This document shows positions 44,383-54,128 of a stretch of 64,000 bases of DNA, in pieces; within the stretch, counting starts at the first letter, position 1; each line of letters starts with the position of its first letter. Position numbers and translations under genes: made by a program. The notes below the pieces were generated by a model. The model searched no databases. It worked only from the letters and a program-made list of their open reading frames with translations, and had not been told where the DNA came from. The stretch comes from Mesorhizobium sp. M3A.F.Ca.ET.080.04.2.1. Its GTDB lineage: Bacteria > Pseudomonadota > Alphaproteobacteria > Rhizobiales > Rhizobiaceae. The DNA lies in NCBI RefSeq assembly GCF_003952525.1, contig NZ_CP034451.1, positions 3,472,001 through 3,536,000 on the forward strand. The letters are read 5' to 3'.

Positions 44383-45603
44383 TCACTGGCGGTTCCGTGC
44401 CGCGAGCGTCCTGAGCCGCAGCGCGTTGAGGCGGATGAAGCCGGCGGCATCCTTCTGGTCGTAGGCGCCGCGGTCGTCCTCGAAGGTGACCAGCGCGTCC
44501 GAATAGAGCGTCTTTTTCGACTTGCGGCCGGTGACCATGACGTTGCCCTTGTAGAGCTTCAGCCGCACCGTGCCTTCGACGTCTTCCTGGCTCTTGTCGA
44601 TCATCGCCTGCAGCATCACGCGCTCGGGCGAGAACCAGAAGCCGTTGTAGATGAGTTCCGCATAGCGAGGCATGAACTCGTCCTTGAGATGCGCGGCGCC
44701 GCGGTCGAGCGTGATCGATTCGATGGCGCGGTGGGCGGCGATCAGGATGGTGCCGCCGGGGGTCTCGTAGACGCCGCGCGACTTCATGCCGACGAAGCGG
44801 TTCTCGACGAGGTCGAGGCGGCCGATGCCGTTGTCGCGGCCGAGGTCGTTCAGCGCCGCCAGCATGGTGGCCGGCGACAGCTTCTTGCCGTTGAGCGCGA
44901 TCGGATCGCCCTTCAGGAATTCGATCTCGATCTCGGTGACGGCGTCCGGCGCGTCCATCGGCGAGACGGTGCGCTGGTGGACGAATTCCGGCGGCTCGCT
45001 CCACGGGTCCTCCAGCACCTTGCCCTCGGAGGAGGAGTGCAGAAGGTTGGCATCGACCGAGAAGGGCGCCTCGCCCTGCTTGTCCTTGGGCACCGGGATC
45101 TGGTGCTGCTCGGCGAAATTGATGAGATCGGTGCGCGACTTGAACGACCAGTCGCGCCACGGCGCGATGACCTTGATGTCGGGATTGAGCGCGTAAGCCG
45201 AAAGCTCGAAGCGGACCTGATCGTTGCCCTTGCCGGTGGCGCCGTGGGCAATGGCGTCGGCGCCGGTCTCCCTGGCGATCTCGACCAGATGCTTGGAGAT
45301 CAGCGGCCTGGCGATGGAGGTGCCGAGCAGATAGGTGCCTTCATAGACGGCATTGGCGCGAAACATCGGAAAGACGAAGTCGGCGACGAACTCCTCGCGC
45401 ACGTCGACGATGCGAATGTCCTTGATGCCCATCAGCTCGGCCTTGCGGCGCGCCGGCTCGAGCTCGCCGCCCTGGCCGAGGTCGGCGGTAAAGGTGACGA
45501 CTTCGGCACCGAGCTCGGTCTGCAGCCATTTCAGGATGATCGAGGTGTCGAGGCCGCCGGAATAGGCGAGCACGACTTTCTTCACGTCTTTGGTCTTGGA
45601 CAT
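44383..45603 (-). CDS. argG: Argininosuccinate synthase
   Basis: A 406-residue ATP-dependent enzyme joining citrulline and aspartate in arginine synthesis. The ATP pyrophosphatase motif is [15 protein letters not shown], and [15 protein letters not shown] is the substrate-binding signature. The length is normal for the family. No arginine operator was identified upstream, and no other arg gene is adjacent. Confidence 0.97.
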   Translation of the reverse strand: MSKTKDVKKVVLAYSGGLDTSIILKWLQTELGAEVVTFTADLGQGGELEPARRKAELMGIKDIRIVDVREEFVADFVFPMFRANAVYEGTYLLGTSIARPLISKHLVEIARETGADAIAHGATGKGNDQVRFELSAYALNPDIKVIAPWRDWSFKSRTDLINFAEQHQIPVPKDKQGEAPFSVDANLLHSSSEGKVLEDPWSEPPEFVHQRTVSPMDAPDAVTEIEIEFLKGDPIALNGKKLSPATMLAALNDLGRDNGIGRLDLVENRFVGMKSRGVYETPGGTILIAAHRAIESITLDRGAAHLKDEFMPRYAELIYNGFWFSPERVMLQAMIDKSQEDVEGTVRLKLYKGNVMVTGRKSKKTLYSDALVTFEDDRGAYDQKDAAGFIRLNALRLRTLAARNRQ

Positions 45604-45780
45604 TTTGGCGGTTCCGGCAAAGGTTTCGCGGGCGAGGTATCACGGCCCTTCCAGGCCGCGCAAGAGACGAACCGGGCCCGCCTTGTCGCATATGCTGGAC
45701 CAGAGACGGCGCCGGTCAGCCGCTGGCGTGGATGAGACAGCCGTATTATAGCCATGAGATCACTCGCAGGATCGATATTC

Positions 45781-46422
45781 ATGTCCTTCGTTCCCGACAC
45801 CACGACGCTGATCCAGTTCGCCATCGCGACGGTGATCCTGGCGATCACGCCGGGACCGGACATGACGCTGTTCGTGTCGCGCACGCTGAGCCAGGGCCGC
45901 GCCACCGGCTTCGCCTCGATGGCCGGGGCGCTCACCGGCACGCTGATCCACACCACGCTGGTGGTGGTCGGCATCTCGGCACTGATCGTCGCCTCGCCGA
46001 TGGCGTTCTTCGTGCTGAAGGTCTTCGGCGCCGGCTATCTCGTCTTCCTGGCCTGGCAGGCGGTGACGAAGGGCTCGGCCTTCTCGCCGGAAAAGAAGGA
46101 GGGGCCACGGATCTCGCTGTTCCGCAGCTGGGCGGCCGGGCTCGGCGTCAATTTGCTGAACCCGAAGATCATCCTGTTCTTCATGACGTTCCTGCCGCAG
46201 TTCGTCTCCGTGGACGATCCGCATGCGCCCGGCAAGCTGTTCTTCCTCGGCCTCATGTTCATCGTGCTGTCGATCCCGGTGACGGCGCCGATGGTGCTGG
46301 CGGCGGAGAAGTTTTCGGCGGCGATGAAGGCCAGCCCGCGCGTCACCCGCGCGGTCGACTATCTGTTCGGCGGCGTGTTCTCGGCCTTCGCGCTCAAGAT
46401 CCTGACGGCGCAGGCGAAGTAG
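45781..46422 (+). CDS. LysE/RhtB-family exporter
   Basis: A 213-residue inner-membrane exporter with about six helices. ILAITPGPDMTLFVSRTLSQG and GLGVNLLNPKIILFFMTFLP are the LysE/RhtB signatures. ATG 45781 is preferred; ATG 45754 would add nine residues. A second paralogue is at 15811-16461. The gene is 177 bases from argG on the opposite strand, so arginine or citrulline export is a guess only. Confidence 0.9.
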   Translation: MSFVPDTTTLIQFAIATVILAITPGPDMTLFVSRTLSQGRATGFASMAGALTGTLIHTTLVVVGISALIVASPMAFFVLKVFGAGYLVFLAWQAVTKGSAFSPEKKEGPRISLFRSWAAGLGVNLLNPKIILFFMTFLPQFVSVDDPHAPGKLFFLGLMFIVLSIPVTAPMVLAAEKFSAAMKASPRVTRAVDYLFGGVFSAFALKILTAQAK

Positions 46423-46426
46423 GCGG

Positions 46427-46894
46427 TTAGGACTCCGGACTGAGCAGCGGTTCGCGGCGCCAGCGGCCGGCCGAGCGGCCGGCGGACAGCCAGTAGAAGA
46501 TGCCACCAACCATGCCGCTGCCGATCACGGCGAGCCCGGCTCTGGTTTCGGTGACTTCGAAATTGGCAGCGGCGATGTGATAGACGAAGCCGAGGAAGAC
46601 GAGCGCGATGACGGCGCCACCCAGCGCGTAGAACAGCCAGTCGCGCCGCCCGAGCACTTCGGCGATGAGGATGACGGCGGCGGCCGGGATGAAGGCGAAA
46701 TAAGCCACGAACAGGGCCACGAACGGCACCGAGAAATAGAGCGAGGCGGTGGCCGCCGGCTCCGGATGCTGCGGCGTGTAGCCGAGATGGGCCAGGAACA
46801 GCACGTCGAGGAAGGCGCTGGCCGCCAGCGAAGCGACGATATAGCCGATCAGGATGACGGCGAAGCGGACGAGATAGGTGATGAGGCGCCTCAC
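46427..46894 (-). CDS. Small four-helix membrane protein, unknown
   Basis: A 155-residue protein with four hydrophobic segments ([77 protein letters not shown]) and a basic C-terminus. I recognise no family. GTG 46894 overlaps the rlmN stop (GTGA), so it is probably translated by coupling from rlmN. A longer upstream frame lies inside rlmN and is an artefact. The function is unknown. Confidence 0.72.
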   Translation of the reverse strand: MRRLITYLVRFAVILIGYIVASLAASAFLDVLFLAHLGYTPQHPEPAATASLYFSVPFVALFVAYFAFIPAAAVILIAEVLGRRDWLFYALGGAVIALVFLGFVYHIAAANFEVTETRAGLAVIGSGMVGGIFYWLSAGRSAGRWRREPLLSPES

Positions 46895-48126
46895 GCCTCG
46901 CCGTGTCCCGCGATCATCATCGCCTCCAGCGCCAGCCGATCGACCTTGCGCATGCGTTCGGACTCCGACTTCAGCTGGCCGCAGGCGGCGAGGATGTCGC
47001 GGCCGCGCGGCGTGCGGATCGGCGAGGCGTAGCCGGCATTGTTTATGTAGTCGGCGAACTTCTCGATCGTCTCCCAGTCCGAGCACTGGTAGTTGGTGCC
47101 GGGCCAGGGATTGAACGGGATCAAATTGATCTTGGCCGGAATGCCCTTCAAGAGCTTCACCAGCGCCTTGGCGTCCTCGAGCGAATCGTTGACGTCCTTC
47201 AGCATCACATATTCGAAGGTGATGCGCCGGGCGTTCGAAAGGCCCGGATAAGCACGGCAGGCGGCGATCAGCTCCTTCAGCGGGAACTTCTTGTTGATCG
47301 GCACCAGAAGGTCGCGCAGGTCGTCATTGGTGGCGTGCAGCGAGATCGCCAGCATGACGCCGATCTCCTCGCCGGTGCGGGCGATCTCCGGCACCACGCC
47401 GGAGGTCGACAGCGTGATGCGGCGCTTCGACAGCGACAGCCCGTCACCGTCGGAAGCGATCAGCAGCGCCTTCTTCACCGCCTCGAAATTATAGAGCGGT
47501 TCGCCCATGCCCATCATGACGATGTTGGAGACTTTCCTGCCCTCGGCCGGAACGATGGCGCCGTCCGGCGTGTCGCGGTCGGGGAAGTCGCCCAGCCGGT
47601 CGCGCGCGGTGAGCAGCTGCGCCAGGATTTCTTCCGTCGTCAGGTTGCGCACCAGCTTCTGCGTGCCGGTGTGGCAGAAGGAGCAGGTCAGCGTGCAGCC
47701 GACCTGCGAGGAGATGCAGAGCGTGCCGCGTCCTTCCTCGGGGATGTAGACGGTCTCGATCTCGACCGGGCGGCCGGCGCCGCGCGGCGGAAAGCGGAAC
47801 AGCCATTTGCGGGTGCCGTCGGAAGAAATCTGCTCCTCGACGATCTCGGGCCGGGCGACGGTGAAGTGCTTGTCGAGCTCGGCGCGCAGATCCTTGGAGA
47901 TGTTGAACATATGGACGAAGTCGGAAACGCCGCGCACATACATCCAATGCCAGAGCTGCTGGGCACGCATTTTCGCCTGGCGCTCCGGCACGATGCCGGC
48001 TTCGACAAGGGCGGCGCCAAGCTCGGCGCGGGTCAGGCCGATCAGCGAAGGCTTCTCGGTCGCCGTGGCGCGGGCGCGCAAGGCGTCGCGTGCGCCTTCG
48101 GCGGTCAGGTCAAACGAAAGGGTCAT
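46891..48126 (-). CDS. rlmN: Dual-specificity 23S rRNA/tRNA methyltransferase RlmN
   Basis: A 411-residue radical SAM enzyme that methylates C2 of A2503 in 23S rRNA and A37 in certain tRNAs. The CxxxCxxC cluster site is visible in [19 protein letters not shown], with RKWLFRFPP before it and [15 protein letters not shown] near the C-terminus, which includes the second active-site cysteine. An N-terminal extension of about 20 residues is normal in alphaproteobacteria. It overlaps the membrane gene by four bases. Confidence 0.96.
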   Translation of the reverse strand: MTLSFDLTAEGARDALRARATATEKPSLIGLTRAELGAALVEAGIVPERQAKMRAQQLWHWMYVRGVSDFVHMFNISKDLRAELDKHFTVARPEIVEEQISSDGTRKWLFRFPPRGAGRPVEIETVYIPEEGRGTLCISSQVGCTLTCSFCHTGTQKLVRNLTTEEILAQLLTARDRLGDFPDRDTPDGAIVPAEGRKVSNIVMMGMGEPLYNFEAVKKALLIASDGDGLSLSKRRITLSTSGVVPEIARTGEEIGVMLAISLHATNDDLRDLLVPINKKFPLKELIAACRAYPGLSNARRITFEYVMLKDVNDSLEDAKALVKLLKGIPAKINLIPFNPWPGTNYQCSDWETIEKFADYINNAGYASPIRTPRGRDILAACGQLKSESERMRKVDRLALEAMMIAGHGEA

Positions 48127-48275
48127 GGTTGCGCCAATATAAGCGGTTTGCGGCCGATTTCAGCATCGTGCCCGAAATGAAGCGCGCCGCATAGCACAGC
48201 TCGGCGGCAGAGTCATGCGTCGGTGCCGACGCGGTCGCAAGCCCCGGTACTGCGCAAGCAACCGCCGCACCGGAG

Positions 48276-49682
48276 CTACTTTGCAGTTGAAATCGCGATG
48301 ACAATCGGATGATCACTGAGCAAGAGCTCGAGCGAGGTTGCGTTGTTCCGTGTCTGGATAAGATCGACGCCAATGGTCGGGTCGTAGACGCTCAGGGAAG
48401 CGCCCGTGACACCAAAGTCCACTGTCACTTGATCTTGGCCGTTCAACCGTTCGTCCCATACGATCAATTGGAATGTCCCATCACTGTGCTGGAGCAGAAG
48501 ATCGTGAACCGTCGGAGGCTGGTCCACGATCGTGTAGTCCAACTGTCCGGGCGCAGCGACGGTGCCCTTGTCAGCCAGTATGGTCGTCATGTTGTGAAGG
48601 TAGGTCGCGGCCTTGCGGGGCGAATAATCGGGCTTGAAGAAACCGAACGACTGGTTGCCGGCCTCATCGGTGCGGTCCCTCAGCAGGTAGACTGACGTGT
48701 ATGCATAGCCGCGCTTAAACTGCGCGAAATACAGATTCAGCAAGTTCAAGCCCTGCAGCTCTTCCGTCACGCGGCCCGAGATGTTGGCGCCGGTTTCGGT
48801 CGTGACGCGGGGCAGTGTTTCAAGTTGTTCTTGAGTGTAGCCCCGAAACCACTTCGACCATGTCAGGCCGAAGTTGCCGAACAAACCGTCGACCCGCGAT
48901 GCATAGGTGGGGTCGGTGGCATCCCACGCCTTGTTGTCCGCCGGATCGGGCGAATGCGGATGATAGAGATAATTGTGTACATTCGCATATTCCGCATATT
49001 TGGTGCCATCTGGCATCAAGGTTCCGGCGCCCGGAGGGATTGCCAGAAACTGCAGGCCGACATTGTCTTGCTGCGCGCCCGGTTCAGAGATCGACCAAAC
49101 GGGATATTTCGCAAGCGCCGGATCCGCTTTGATCGCATGATATAGGTCACGCTGCAGCTTCGCGACGGCCATCCAGGAGAACTCGCCGCCGCCCTTTTCG
49201 CCTTGATACTCAACGGACCAGTTGTTTGGCTCGTTGTTGCCTTCAAAGGCAAGCAGCGCGCCATTGTCGGCCAGTATCTTGCCGGTTTCGACCAGCTTCT
49301 TTACGTCGGTCCCGCCACTCACCAGTCCCCAGCTGAGGCGGGCGCCAGTTTGCCGATGCAGTTCCAGAAAGGTCCGCATGGTTGTGGGACCATTGTCAGT
49401 TAATCCCTCTATTCCCGCCCTCACCCATCGAAAGCCGCAGTAGCGGATCATCTCGATGGTCTTGGCCAAGGGCTGGCCCCTGTCCGGAAACGAGGTAACG
49501 ACGCCGATGCTGTTGAGAAAATCGGTAGTCGGAATGGCCGTTCTTTGCCCAGCAAGGGAATCCTGGGGCCAGACAGTCAGCATCATTGCAATCGCGAGGC
49601 ACCCGCCGATGGTAGAGCTAACGGTTTGACGAGCGATGGCCGGACGAACGTCCTTGCGGCGATCAGCCCCGTGCTGCCTCAT
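48276..49682 (-). CDS. Secreted clan GH-A glycoside hydrolase
   Basis: A 468-residue exported protein with a hydrophobic signal segment at about 24-44 (start MRQHGADRRKDVRPAIARQ). The TIM-barrel pattern is seen in EMIRYCGFRWVRAGIEG, the acid/base region LLAFEGNNEPNNWS (NE pair) and the likely nucleophile in RVTTETGANIS. These are clan GH-A features (GH5/GH39-like), so cleavage of a plant or microbial polysaccharide is likely. The C-terminal beta part resembles an accessory domain. No sugar transporter is adjacent. Base use looks less GC-biased than its neighbours, hinting at transfer. Confidence 0.75.
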   Translation of the reverse strand: MRQHGADRRKDVRPAIARQTVSSTIGGCLAIAMMLTVWPQDSLAGQRTAIPTTDFLNSIGVVTSFPDRGQPLAKTIEMIRYCGFRWVRAGIEGLTDNGPTTMRTFLELHRQTGARLSWGLVSGGTDVKKLVETGKILADNGALLAFEGNNEPNNWSVEYQGEKGGGEFSWMAVAKLQRDLYHAIKADPALAKYPVWSISEPGAQQDNVGLQFLAIPPGAGTLMPDGTKYAEYANVHNYLYHPHSPDPADNKAWDATDPTYASRVDGLFGNFGLTWSKWFRGYTQEQLETLPRVTTETGANISGRVTEELQGLNLLNLYFAQFKRGYAYTSVYLLRDRTDEAGNQSFGFFKPDYSPRKAATYLHNMTTILADKGTVAAPGQLDYTIVDQPPTVHDLLLQHSDGTFQLIVWDERLNGQDQVTVDFGVTGASLSVYDPTIGVDLIQTRNNATSLELLLSDHPIVIAISTAK

Positions 49683-49769
49683 GACAATTCCCGATAGCGG
49701 GTCAGACCAATGCGTCGGTGTCGAGTCCGGGCTTGGAGGCCCGGCCTAATCGTCAGATATGGCTCCTGC

Positions 49770-50276
49770 CTATTTGCACTTGGCAATCGAGGACAGCGCG
49801 GCCGAGATGCCCTTGAGCGAGAAGACATAAGAAGTGGGGTTGCCGCGACCCGACTTCGCCGAGACCTTCATGTCGGTGCCGGTCTTCATGGCGGCGATCA
49901 GCACCGGCTCTTCCGCCGCGTTCTCAACCCAGGCCGACTTGCCGCGGGTGAACATCGAGAACGACTTCTTGTCGATGGTGACGGTGGCCTTGGAGCCTTC
50001 CTGGAAATTGTAGCCGGCAATGAACTGCGGCTCGTAGGAGACCTGCTGCCCTGGGCGCTGGCTGACGAAGAAGAACATGTCGCCATGGTCGAGCGTCGGC
50101 GGCTGCTTGTCGGTCGGCACGGTCAGCACATAGCAGACCTTGCCGCCCTGCGACTGGTAGCTGTAGGTGCCCCAGGCATTGTGCTGGCCGATCTTGGTCG
50201 CCTGTTGTGCCAGCGCCGGCGCCGCGAAGGCGGCCGCCAGGACCAGGCTGTAAACTGTAGCAATCAATCCGCGCAT
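49770..50276 (-). CDS. Invasion-associated locus B (IalB) family protein
   Basis: A 168-residue periplasmic protein. A signal peptide ends at ALAQ; the IalB domain follows with WGTYSYQSQGGKVCYVL, then RPGQQVSYEPQFIAGYNF and SYVFSLKGISAALSSI. IalB proteins in Bartonella affect host cell entry, but soil relatives are common and probably serve the envelope. It is not next to ialA-like genes. Confidence 0.88.
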   Translation of the reverse strand: MRGLIATVYSLVLAAAFAAPALAQQATKIGQHNAWGTYSYQSQGGKVCYVLTVPTDKQPPTLDHGDMFFFVSQRPGQQVSYEPQFIAGYNFQEGSKATVTIDKKSFSMFTRGKSAWVENAAEEPVLIAAMKTGTDMKVSAKSGRGNPTSYVFSLKGISAALSSIAKCK

Positions 50277-50534
50277 TGTTCTTCCCGTATTCCGACTGGT
50301 GCGGAGGCGGGCCGCGTGGCGTCCTGCCGTCGCTTCATTTTGATTTAATCAGGGTTACCAAACGGTGAATTTTCCTCAAGAAAAGGAGATCACCCCCGGA
50401 AACCGCCACCATCCGCGCCAACGCCGGAAAGGCGGCAGGCGCGACGTCCCGGCGCGAACTTGGAGGCCACGAAAACGGCAAGAGTTTGTCTTTTCGCGCA
50501 GGCGGCCCGCGGTCTCGTTGCAACCGCTCCGACG

Positions 50535-50897
50535 TCAGCTCTTGTCGGCCAGCGCATCCCTGGCCGCCTGCCTGTGCGCGGGCGTGATATGGGCGCTGAC
50601 GGCGGTAATCGCGGCCGTCAGCACGGCGAGATCGTCGGTGAAGCCGAGGCCGAGGACGAAGTCGGGGATGAAATCCACCGGCAGCACGAAATAGCCCAGT
50701 GCGGCAAGCAGCATGCCCTTGGCGCGCAGCGGCGTGTCCTTGTCCATGGCGCAGTAATAGGCGGCAACCACCTCATCCATGAACGGGATCTGGCGGGCCG
50801 CTTTCTTGGCGGTACGCCAGAACTTCTCGCGCACCTCGCCCTCGCCGGCGAGCTTGTCGCCGAAGCCGAAGAAATCAGAACCGGATTCCTGCGCCAT
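50535..50897 (-). CDS. YkvA/DUF1232 membrane protein
   Basis: A 120-residue protein whose central part reads LLAALGYFVLPVDFIPDFVL then GFTDDLAVLTAAI, the DUF1232 (YkvA) signature. It is weakly hydrophobic with one likely membrane-associated segment. The function is unknown. I start at ATG 50897 (MAQESGSDFFGFGDK). The region 50277-50534 between it and ialB shows no gene. Confidence 0.85.
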   Translation of the reverse strand: MAQESGSDFFGFGDKLAGEGEVREKFWRTAKKAARQIPFMDEVVAAYYCAMDKDTPLRAKGMLLAALGYFVLPVDFIPDFVLGLGFTDDLAVLTAAITAVSAHITPAHRQAARDALADKS

Positions 50898-51036
50898 TCG
50901 TTTCTCCTTGGCCCGCGCGTGTCTTTGCACGACGGCCCGCCGGGACTGATGTGGTGAAAGCGTTGCAGCGCTACAAGAGTTCGAAGGGGGCTGGCTGGGA
51001 AAATCGATGGGAATGTTGGCCGAGGCCGCCCTCCCA

Positions 51037-51205
51037 TCGTCATCCACGGGCGAAGCGACGCGGCGCAGACCCGAGGATCCAGGCGCTACTTTGCGGCGCC
51101 GCCGCAGTGCAGAATTCTGCTCCGCTGCGCCCTTCGATCAAGGTAACGGCATGGATCCCTGGGCCTTCGCTCCGCTTCGCGTCGCTACGCCCAAGGATGA
51201 CGACA
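51037..51205. repeat. Long intergenic hairpin repeat, copy 2
   Basis: Related to 27364-27541: CGTCATCCACGGGCGAAGCGA and GACCCGAGGATCCA at the left, GGCATGGATCCCTGGG and CCCAAGGATGACGAC at the right. The ends are inverted relative to each other. The gap 50898-51228 holds only this element. Confidence 0.7.
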
Positions 51206-51228
51206 TCGAGGTAGCCGCGTCGATGGTC

Positions 51229-51522
51229 CTACCCAAAATAGCGGTTCATCTGCTTGGCCAATTCGATGTCGAGCGCGGTCACGCCGCCTGCGTCATGGGT
51301 GTTCAGCGTCACGTCGACGGTCTTGTAGACGTTGGACCAGTCGGGGTGATGGTCCATCTTCTCGGCGGCCATTGCGACGCGGGTCATGAAGGCGAAGGCC
51401 TCGGAGAAGTTCTTGAAGCCGAAGCTGCGCTTGATCGAGCCGCCGTCTGCGGCCAGCGACCAGTCTTCGAGTTCGGCGAGCGCGGCGGTGATCGCTTCCT
51501 TGCTGAGTTTCTCTCTGGTCAT
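51229..51522 (-). CDS. phhB: Pterin-4a-carbinolamine dehydratase
   Basis: A 97-residue enzyme that dehydrates 4a-hydroxytetrahydropterin, with marks [19 protein letters not shown] and [20 protein letters not shown] (His-His-Pro active site), ending [18 protein letters not shown]. It usually supports phenylalanine hydroxylase and pterin recycling; no phhA is nearby. The phosphatase gene starts 52 bases away on the other strand. Confidence 0.93.
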   Translation of the reverse strand: MTREKLSKEAITAALAELEDWSLAADGGSIKRSFGFKNFSEAFAFMTRVAMAAEKMDHHPDWSNVYKTVDVTLNTHDAGGVTALDIELAKQMNRYFG

Positions 51523-51574
51523 GTCGGTTTCCTGTGCTATTCGGGAAAATGACCTGCACCATAGCGCCGGATCG

Positions 51575-52093
51575 ATGAGCGCGAAGCCGATAAATTCCAT
51601 TCTGTTCGTCTGCCTGGGCAACATCTGCCGATCGCCCTTGGCTGAAGGTGTGTTCCGCGCCGTGTGGAGCGAATGCGCGCAGGGTCGGGAGATCGTGCTG
51701 GATTCGGCCGCGACCAGCGGCTGGGAGGTTGGCTCCGCTCCCGATCCGCGCTCGATCGCGGTCGCCATGGGCCACGGCATCGACATTTCCGGGCAAAGGG
51801 CACGCAGGATAGCGCCCGGCGACTTTTCGCGTTTCGACCTGATCCTCGGCATGGATCGGGCGAACGTCCGCGACCTCAAGGCAGTGGCGCCGCCTTCAGC
51901 GGCCGACCGCATCCATCTCTATCTGGAATTCGCGACCGGCAACGGCGGTGACGTGCCCGATCCCTATTACGACGGGGCGGAAGCGTTCGCCTCTGTCTAC
52001 CGCATGATCCGCGAAGCGTCGGCATCGCTGGCGAAGCGGCTCGATGCACGCGCGTCGGCGCCAGTCAGCGGCCAGGCTTCCTCGACGATGTAA
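51575..52093 (+). CDS. Low-molecular-weight protein tyrosine phosphatase
   Basis: A 172-residue phosphatase. The P-loop [17 protein letters not shown] (C-x5-R) lies near residue 10, and the general acid Asp is in DVPDPYYDG. Such enzymes dephosphorylate Tyr on proteins, sometimes controlling exopolysaccharide synthesis. It starts at ATG 51575. Its last 97 bases overlap, head to tail, the end of the ThpR gene on the other strand, an unusual arrangement. Confidence 0.9.
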   Translation: MSAKPINSILFVCLGNICRSPLAEGVFRAVWSECAQGREIVLDSAATSGWEVGSAPDPRSIAVAMGHGIDISGQRARRIAPGDFSRFDLILGMDRANVRDLKAVAPPSAADRIHLYLEFATGNGGDVPDPYYDGAEAFASVYRMIREASASLAKRLDARASAPVSGQASSTM

Positions 52094-52593
52094 GGGCCGC
52101 CGCCGACCGAATCGCGCGACGACATCAAAACGAAGCGGCCGACGCGGAAGGCCAGCGCGGAAAAATTACCGCGCGCCGAAAGATATTGCGCAACGTCCAG
52201 CGGGCTCGAATTGCGCAGGCGCGCCAGCGTCACATGCGGTGTGAACTTGCGTGGATCGGCGGGCAGGCCGAGCCGTTGGCAGATGCGGTCGATCTCGCTC
52301 TGCAGCGCCACCAGATCCGGCGAGGCGGACACGCCGGCCCACACCGCATGCGGCTTCTTGCCGCCGAAGGCGCCGACACCTGAGAGCGTCAGCGGAAAGG
52401 AGGGGCGGTGGACGCGGTCGAGAGCGTTGGCGATCTCGTCGGCGACATGGCCTTCGACATCACCGATGAAGCGCAGCGTCAGATGATAGTTTTCGACATC
52501 GATCCAGCGGGCTCCGGGCAGGCCGCCCCGGAGCAGGGACAGCGAAAGAGCAGCGTCACGCGGAATTTCGAGGGCGGTGAAAAGACGTGGCAT
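51997..52593 (-). CDS. thpR: RNA 2',3'-cyclic phosphodiesterase ThpR (LigT)
   Basis: A 198-residue two-His phosphoesterase. The paired HxT motifs are YHLTLRFIGD and FTPHVTLARLR. It opens 2',3'-cyclic phosphate ends of RNA to 2'-phosphate. The usual protein ends near [10 protein letters not shown]; about 22 extra residues (rich in Ala, Ser and Arg) run into the phosphatase gene, so the overlap may be due to a lost stop codon. Confidence 0.9.
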   Translation of the reverse strand: MPRLFTALEIPRDAALSLSLLRGGLPGARWIDVENYHLTLRFIGDVEGHVADEIANALDRVHRPSFPLTLSGVGAFGGKKPHAVWAGVSASPDLVALQSEIDRICQRLGLPADPRKFTPHVTLARLRNSSPLDVAQYLSARGNFSALAFRVGRFVLMSSRDSVGGGPYIVEEAWPLTGADARASSRFASDADASRIMR

Positions 52594-52711
52594 TAGAAGC
52601 CTCCTGTCCTCGAATCGAAACTCTCAGCCGTAGCGAATCATCGATAGCCGAACGGAGCAAGCGGTTTGTTCGTTCCGTAGTTTCCGCAACGGAAAGCGTT
52701 GCTGGAAGGAC

Positions 52712-53353
52712 TCACGACCCATCGCCGAGGGCGGCGATGGCCTTTTCGACGGTCGGCAGGATGCGCTCCACCATCACGTCGACACCTTTCGGGTTGGGAT
52801 GCAGACCGTCCTCCAGTTGCAGATCCGGCTTTCCCGCAACCCCTTCGAGAAAGAACGGATAAAGCGGTACGCCATATTTCGACGCCAATTTCGGATATAT
52901 GGCGTCGAAGCTCTTCTGGTAGTCCGGCCCGAGATTGGGAGCGGCGCGCATGCCGGCCAGAAGCACGGCGATCTTGCGTTCTCTCAGCTTCGCCAGCATC
53001 GCATCGAGGTTCTTCTCGGTGATCGCGGGCGAGACGCCGCGCAGCATGTCGTTGGCGCCAAGCTCGAGGATGACGAGCCTCGTCCCGTCCGGCACTGACC
53101 AGTCGAGACGCGCCAGGCCGCCGCTGGACGTGTCGCCGGAGACACCGGCATTGGCGACCGCGACATCGAGCCCCTTGGCCTTCAGCGCCGCCTGCAGACG
53201 GTCGGTAAAGCTTTGCCCCGGGTCCAGGCCAAATCCGGCCGTCAGGCTGTCGCCGAAGCCGACGATGCTGAACGTCTCGGCGCGCGCCGGCGAAATGCCG
53301 CAGACGCCAAGAAAAAGCATGAGGGCCGCGACAAGCCTGTGTTTGAAAGCCAT
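52712..53353 (-). CDS. SGNH-hydrolase (TesA-type arylesterase)
   Basis: A 213-residue periplasmic GDSL hydrolase. A signal peptide ends near ARAET, then IVGFGDSLTAGFG, block III LELGANDMLRG and the catalytic DGLHPNPKG follow. It is similar to TesA/arylesterase, which hydrolyses acyl-CoA and aryl esters. It is divergent from the ABC ATPase/permease pair, the same layout as tesA with ybbAP in E. coli, which supports the family call. Confidence 0.9.
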   Translation of the reverse strand: MAFKHRLVAALMLFLGVCGISPARAETFSIVGFGDSLTAGFGLDPGQSFTDRLQAALKAKGLDVAVANAGVSGDTSSGGLARLDWSVPDGTRLVILELGANDMLRGVSPAITEKNLDAMLAKLRERKIAVLLAGMRAAPNLGPDYQKSFDAIYPKLASKYGVPLYPFFLEGVAGKPDLQLEDGLHPNPKGVDVMVERILPTVEKAIAALGDGS

Positions 53354-53429
53354 GCGTCGAGCCCCATATGACCAAAACCATTTCCCGGGAGAAGGCCTCT
53401 CCTTTTCCACCATATAGGACGCTTTCACT

Positions 53430-54128
53430 GTGACAGAAGCCGTCATCGCATTGAGGGATGTCTCGCTGACGCTCGGCGAGGGGGCGTCTTCGGTTCATGT
53501 GCTGAAAGGCGTCAGTCTCGAAGTGGCCAACGGCGAGGCCACGGGCATCGTCGGCCCGTCGGGGTCCGGCAAGTCCACCTTGCTGATGGTTCTGGCCGGG
53601 CTGGAGAGGGTCGATTCAGGAACGGTTCGAATCGCCGGCGAAGTGCTCAACGGCAAAAGCGAAGACCAGATTGCCTCGTTTCGGGGACGAAACATCGGCA
53701 TCGTGTTCCAGTCCTTCCATCTGATCCCCAACATGACCGCGCTCGAGAATGTCGCGGTGCCGCTGGAACTGGCCGGCCACGCCGATCCCTTCGGAGTAGC
53801 GGCGCGGGAGCTGGCGGCGGTGGGTCTCAGCGACCGGGTGACGCATTATCCGGGCGAGCTTTCCGGCGGCGAACAGCAGCGCGTCGCGATCGCCAGGGCG
53901 CTGGCGCCGTCGCCGCGCATCCTGATCGCCGACGAGCCGACGGGGAACCTCGACCAGGCGACCGGCAAGCAGGTCGCCGACCTGCTCTTCGCCAAGGCGG
54001 CCGAGCGCGGCATGACGCTGGTGCTGGTCACCCACGATCCGGCGCTTGCGGCGCGCTGCGCGCGCCAGGTGGCGATGCGCTCGGGCCGCATCGAGGACGC
54101 GCAGAGACCGCTGAAGGTGCCGGCCTGA
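53430..54128 (+). CDS. ABC transporter ATPase (YbbA type)
   Basis: A 232-residue ATPase with Walker A GPSGSGKST, Q-loop, signature LSGGEQQRVAIARAL and Walker B ILIADEPTGNLD. Such LolD/MacB-like ATPases power membrane-extraction machines. The start is GTG 53430. It ends one base into the permease start (TGATG), so the two are coupled. Opposite tesA it mirrors the E. coli tesA/ybbA/ybbP locus; the substrate remains unproven. Confidence 0.92.
   Translation: MTEAVIALRDVSLTLGEGASSVHVLKGVSLEVANGEATGIVGPSGSGKSTLLMVLAGLERVDSGTVRIAGEVLNGKSEDQIASFRGRNIGIVFQSFHLIPNMTALENVAVPLELAGHADPFGVAARELAAVGLSDRVTHYPGELSGGEQQRVAIARALAPSPRILIADEPTGNLDQATGKQVADLLFAKAAERGMTLVLVTHDPALAARCARQVAMRSGRIEDAQRPLKVPA

Noticed and set aside
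53600..53640. GGTTCGAATC, resembling a tRNA T-arm
   Set aside because: It lies inside the ABC ATPase gene and no acceptor or anticodon arm surrounds it.
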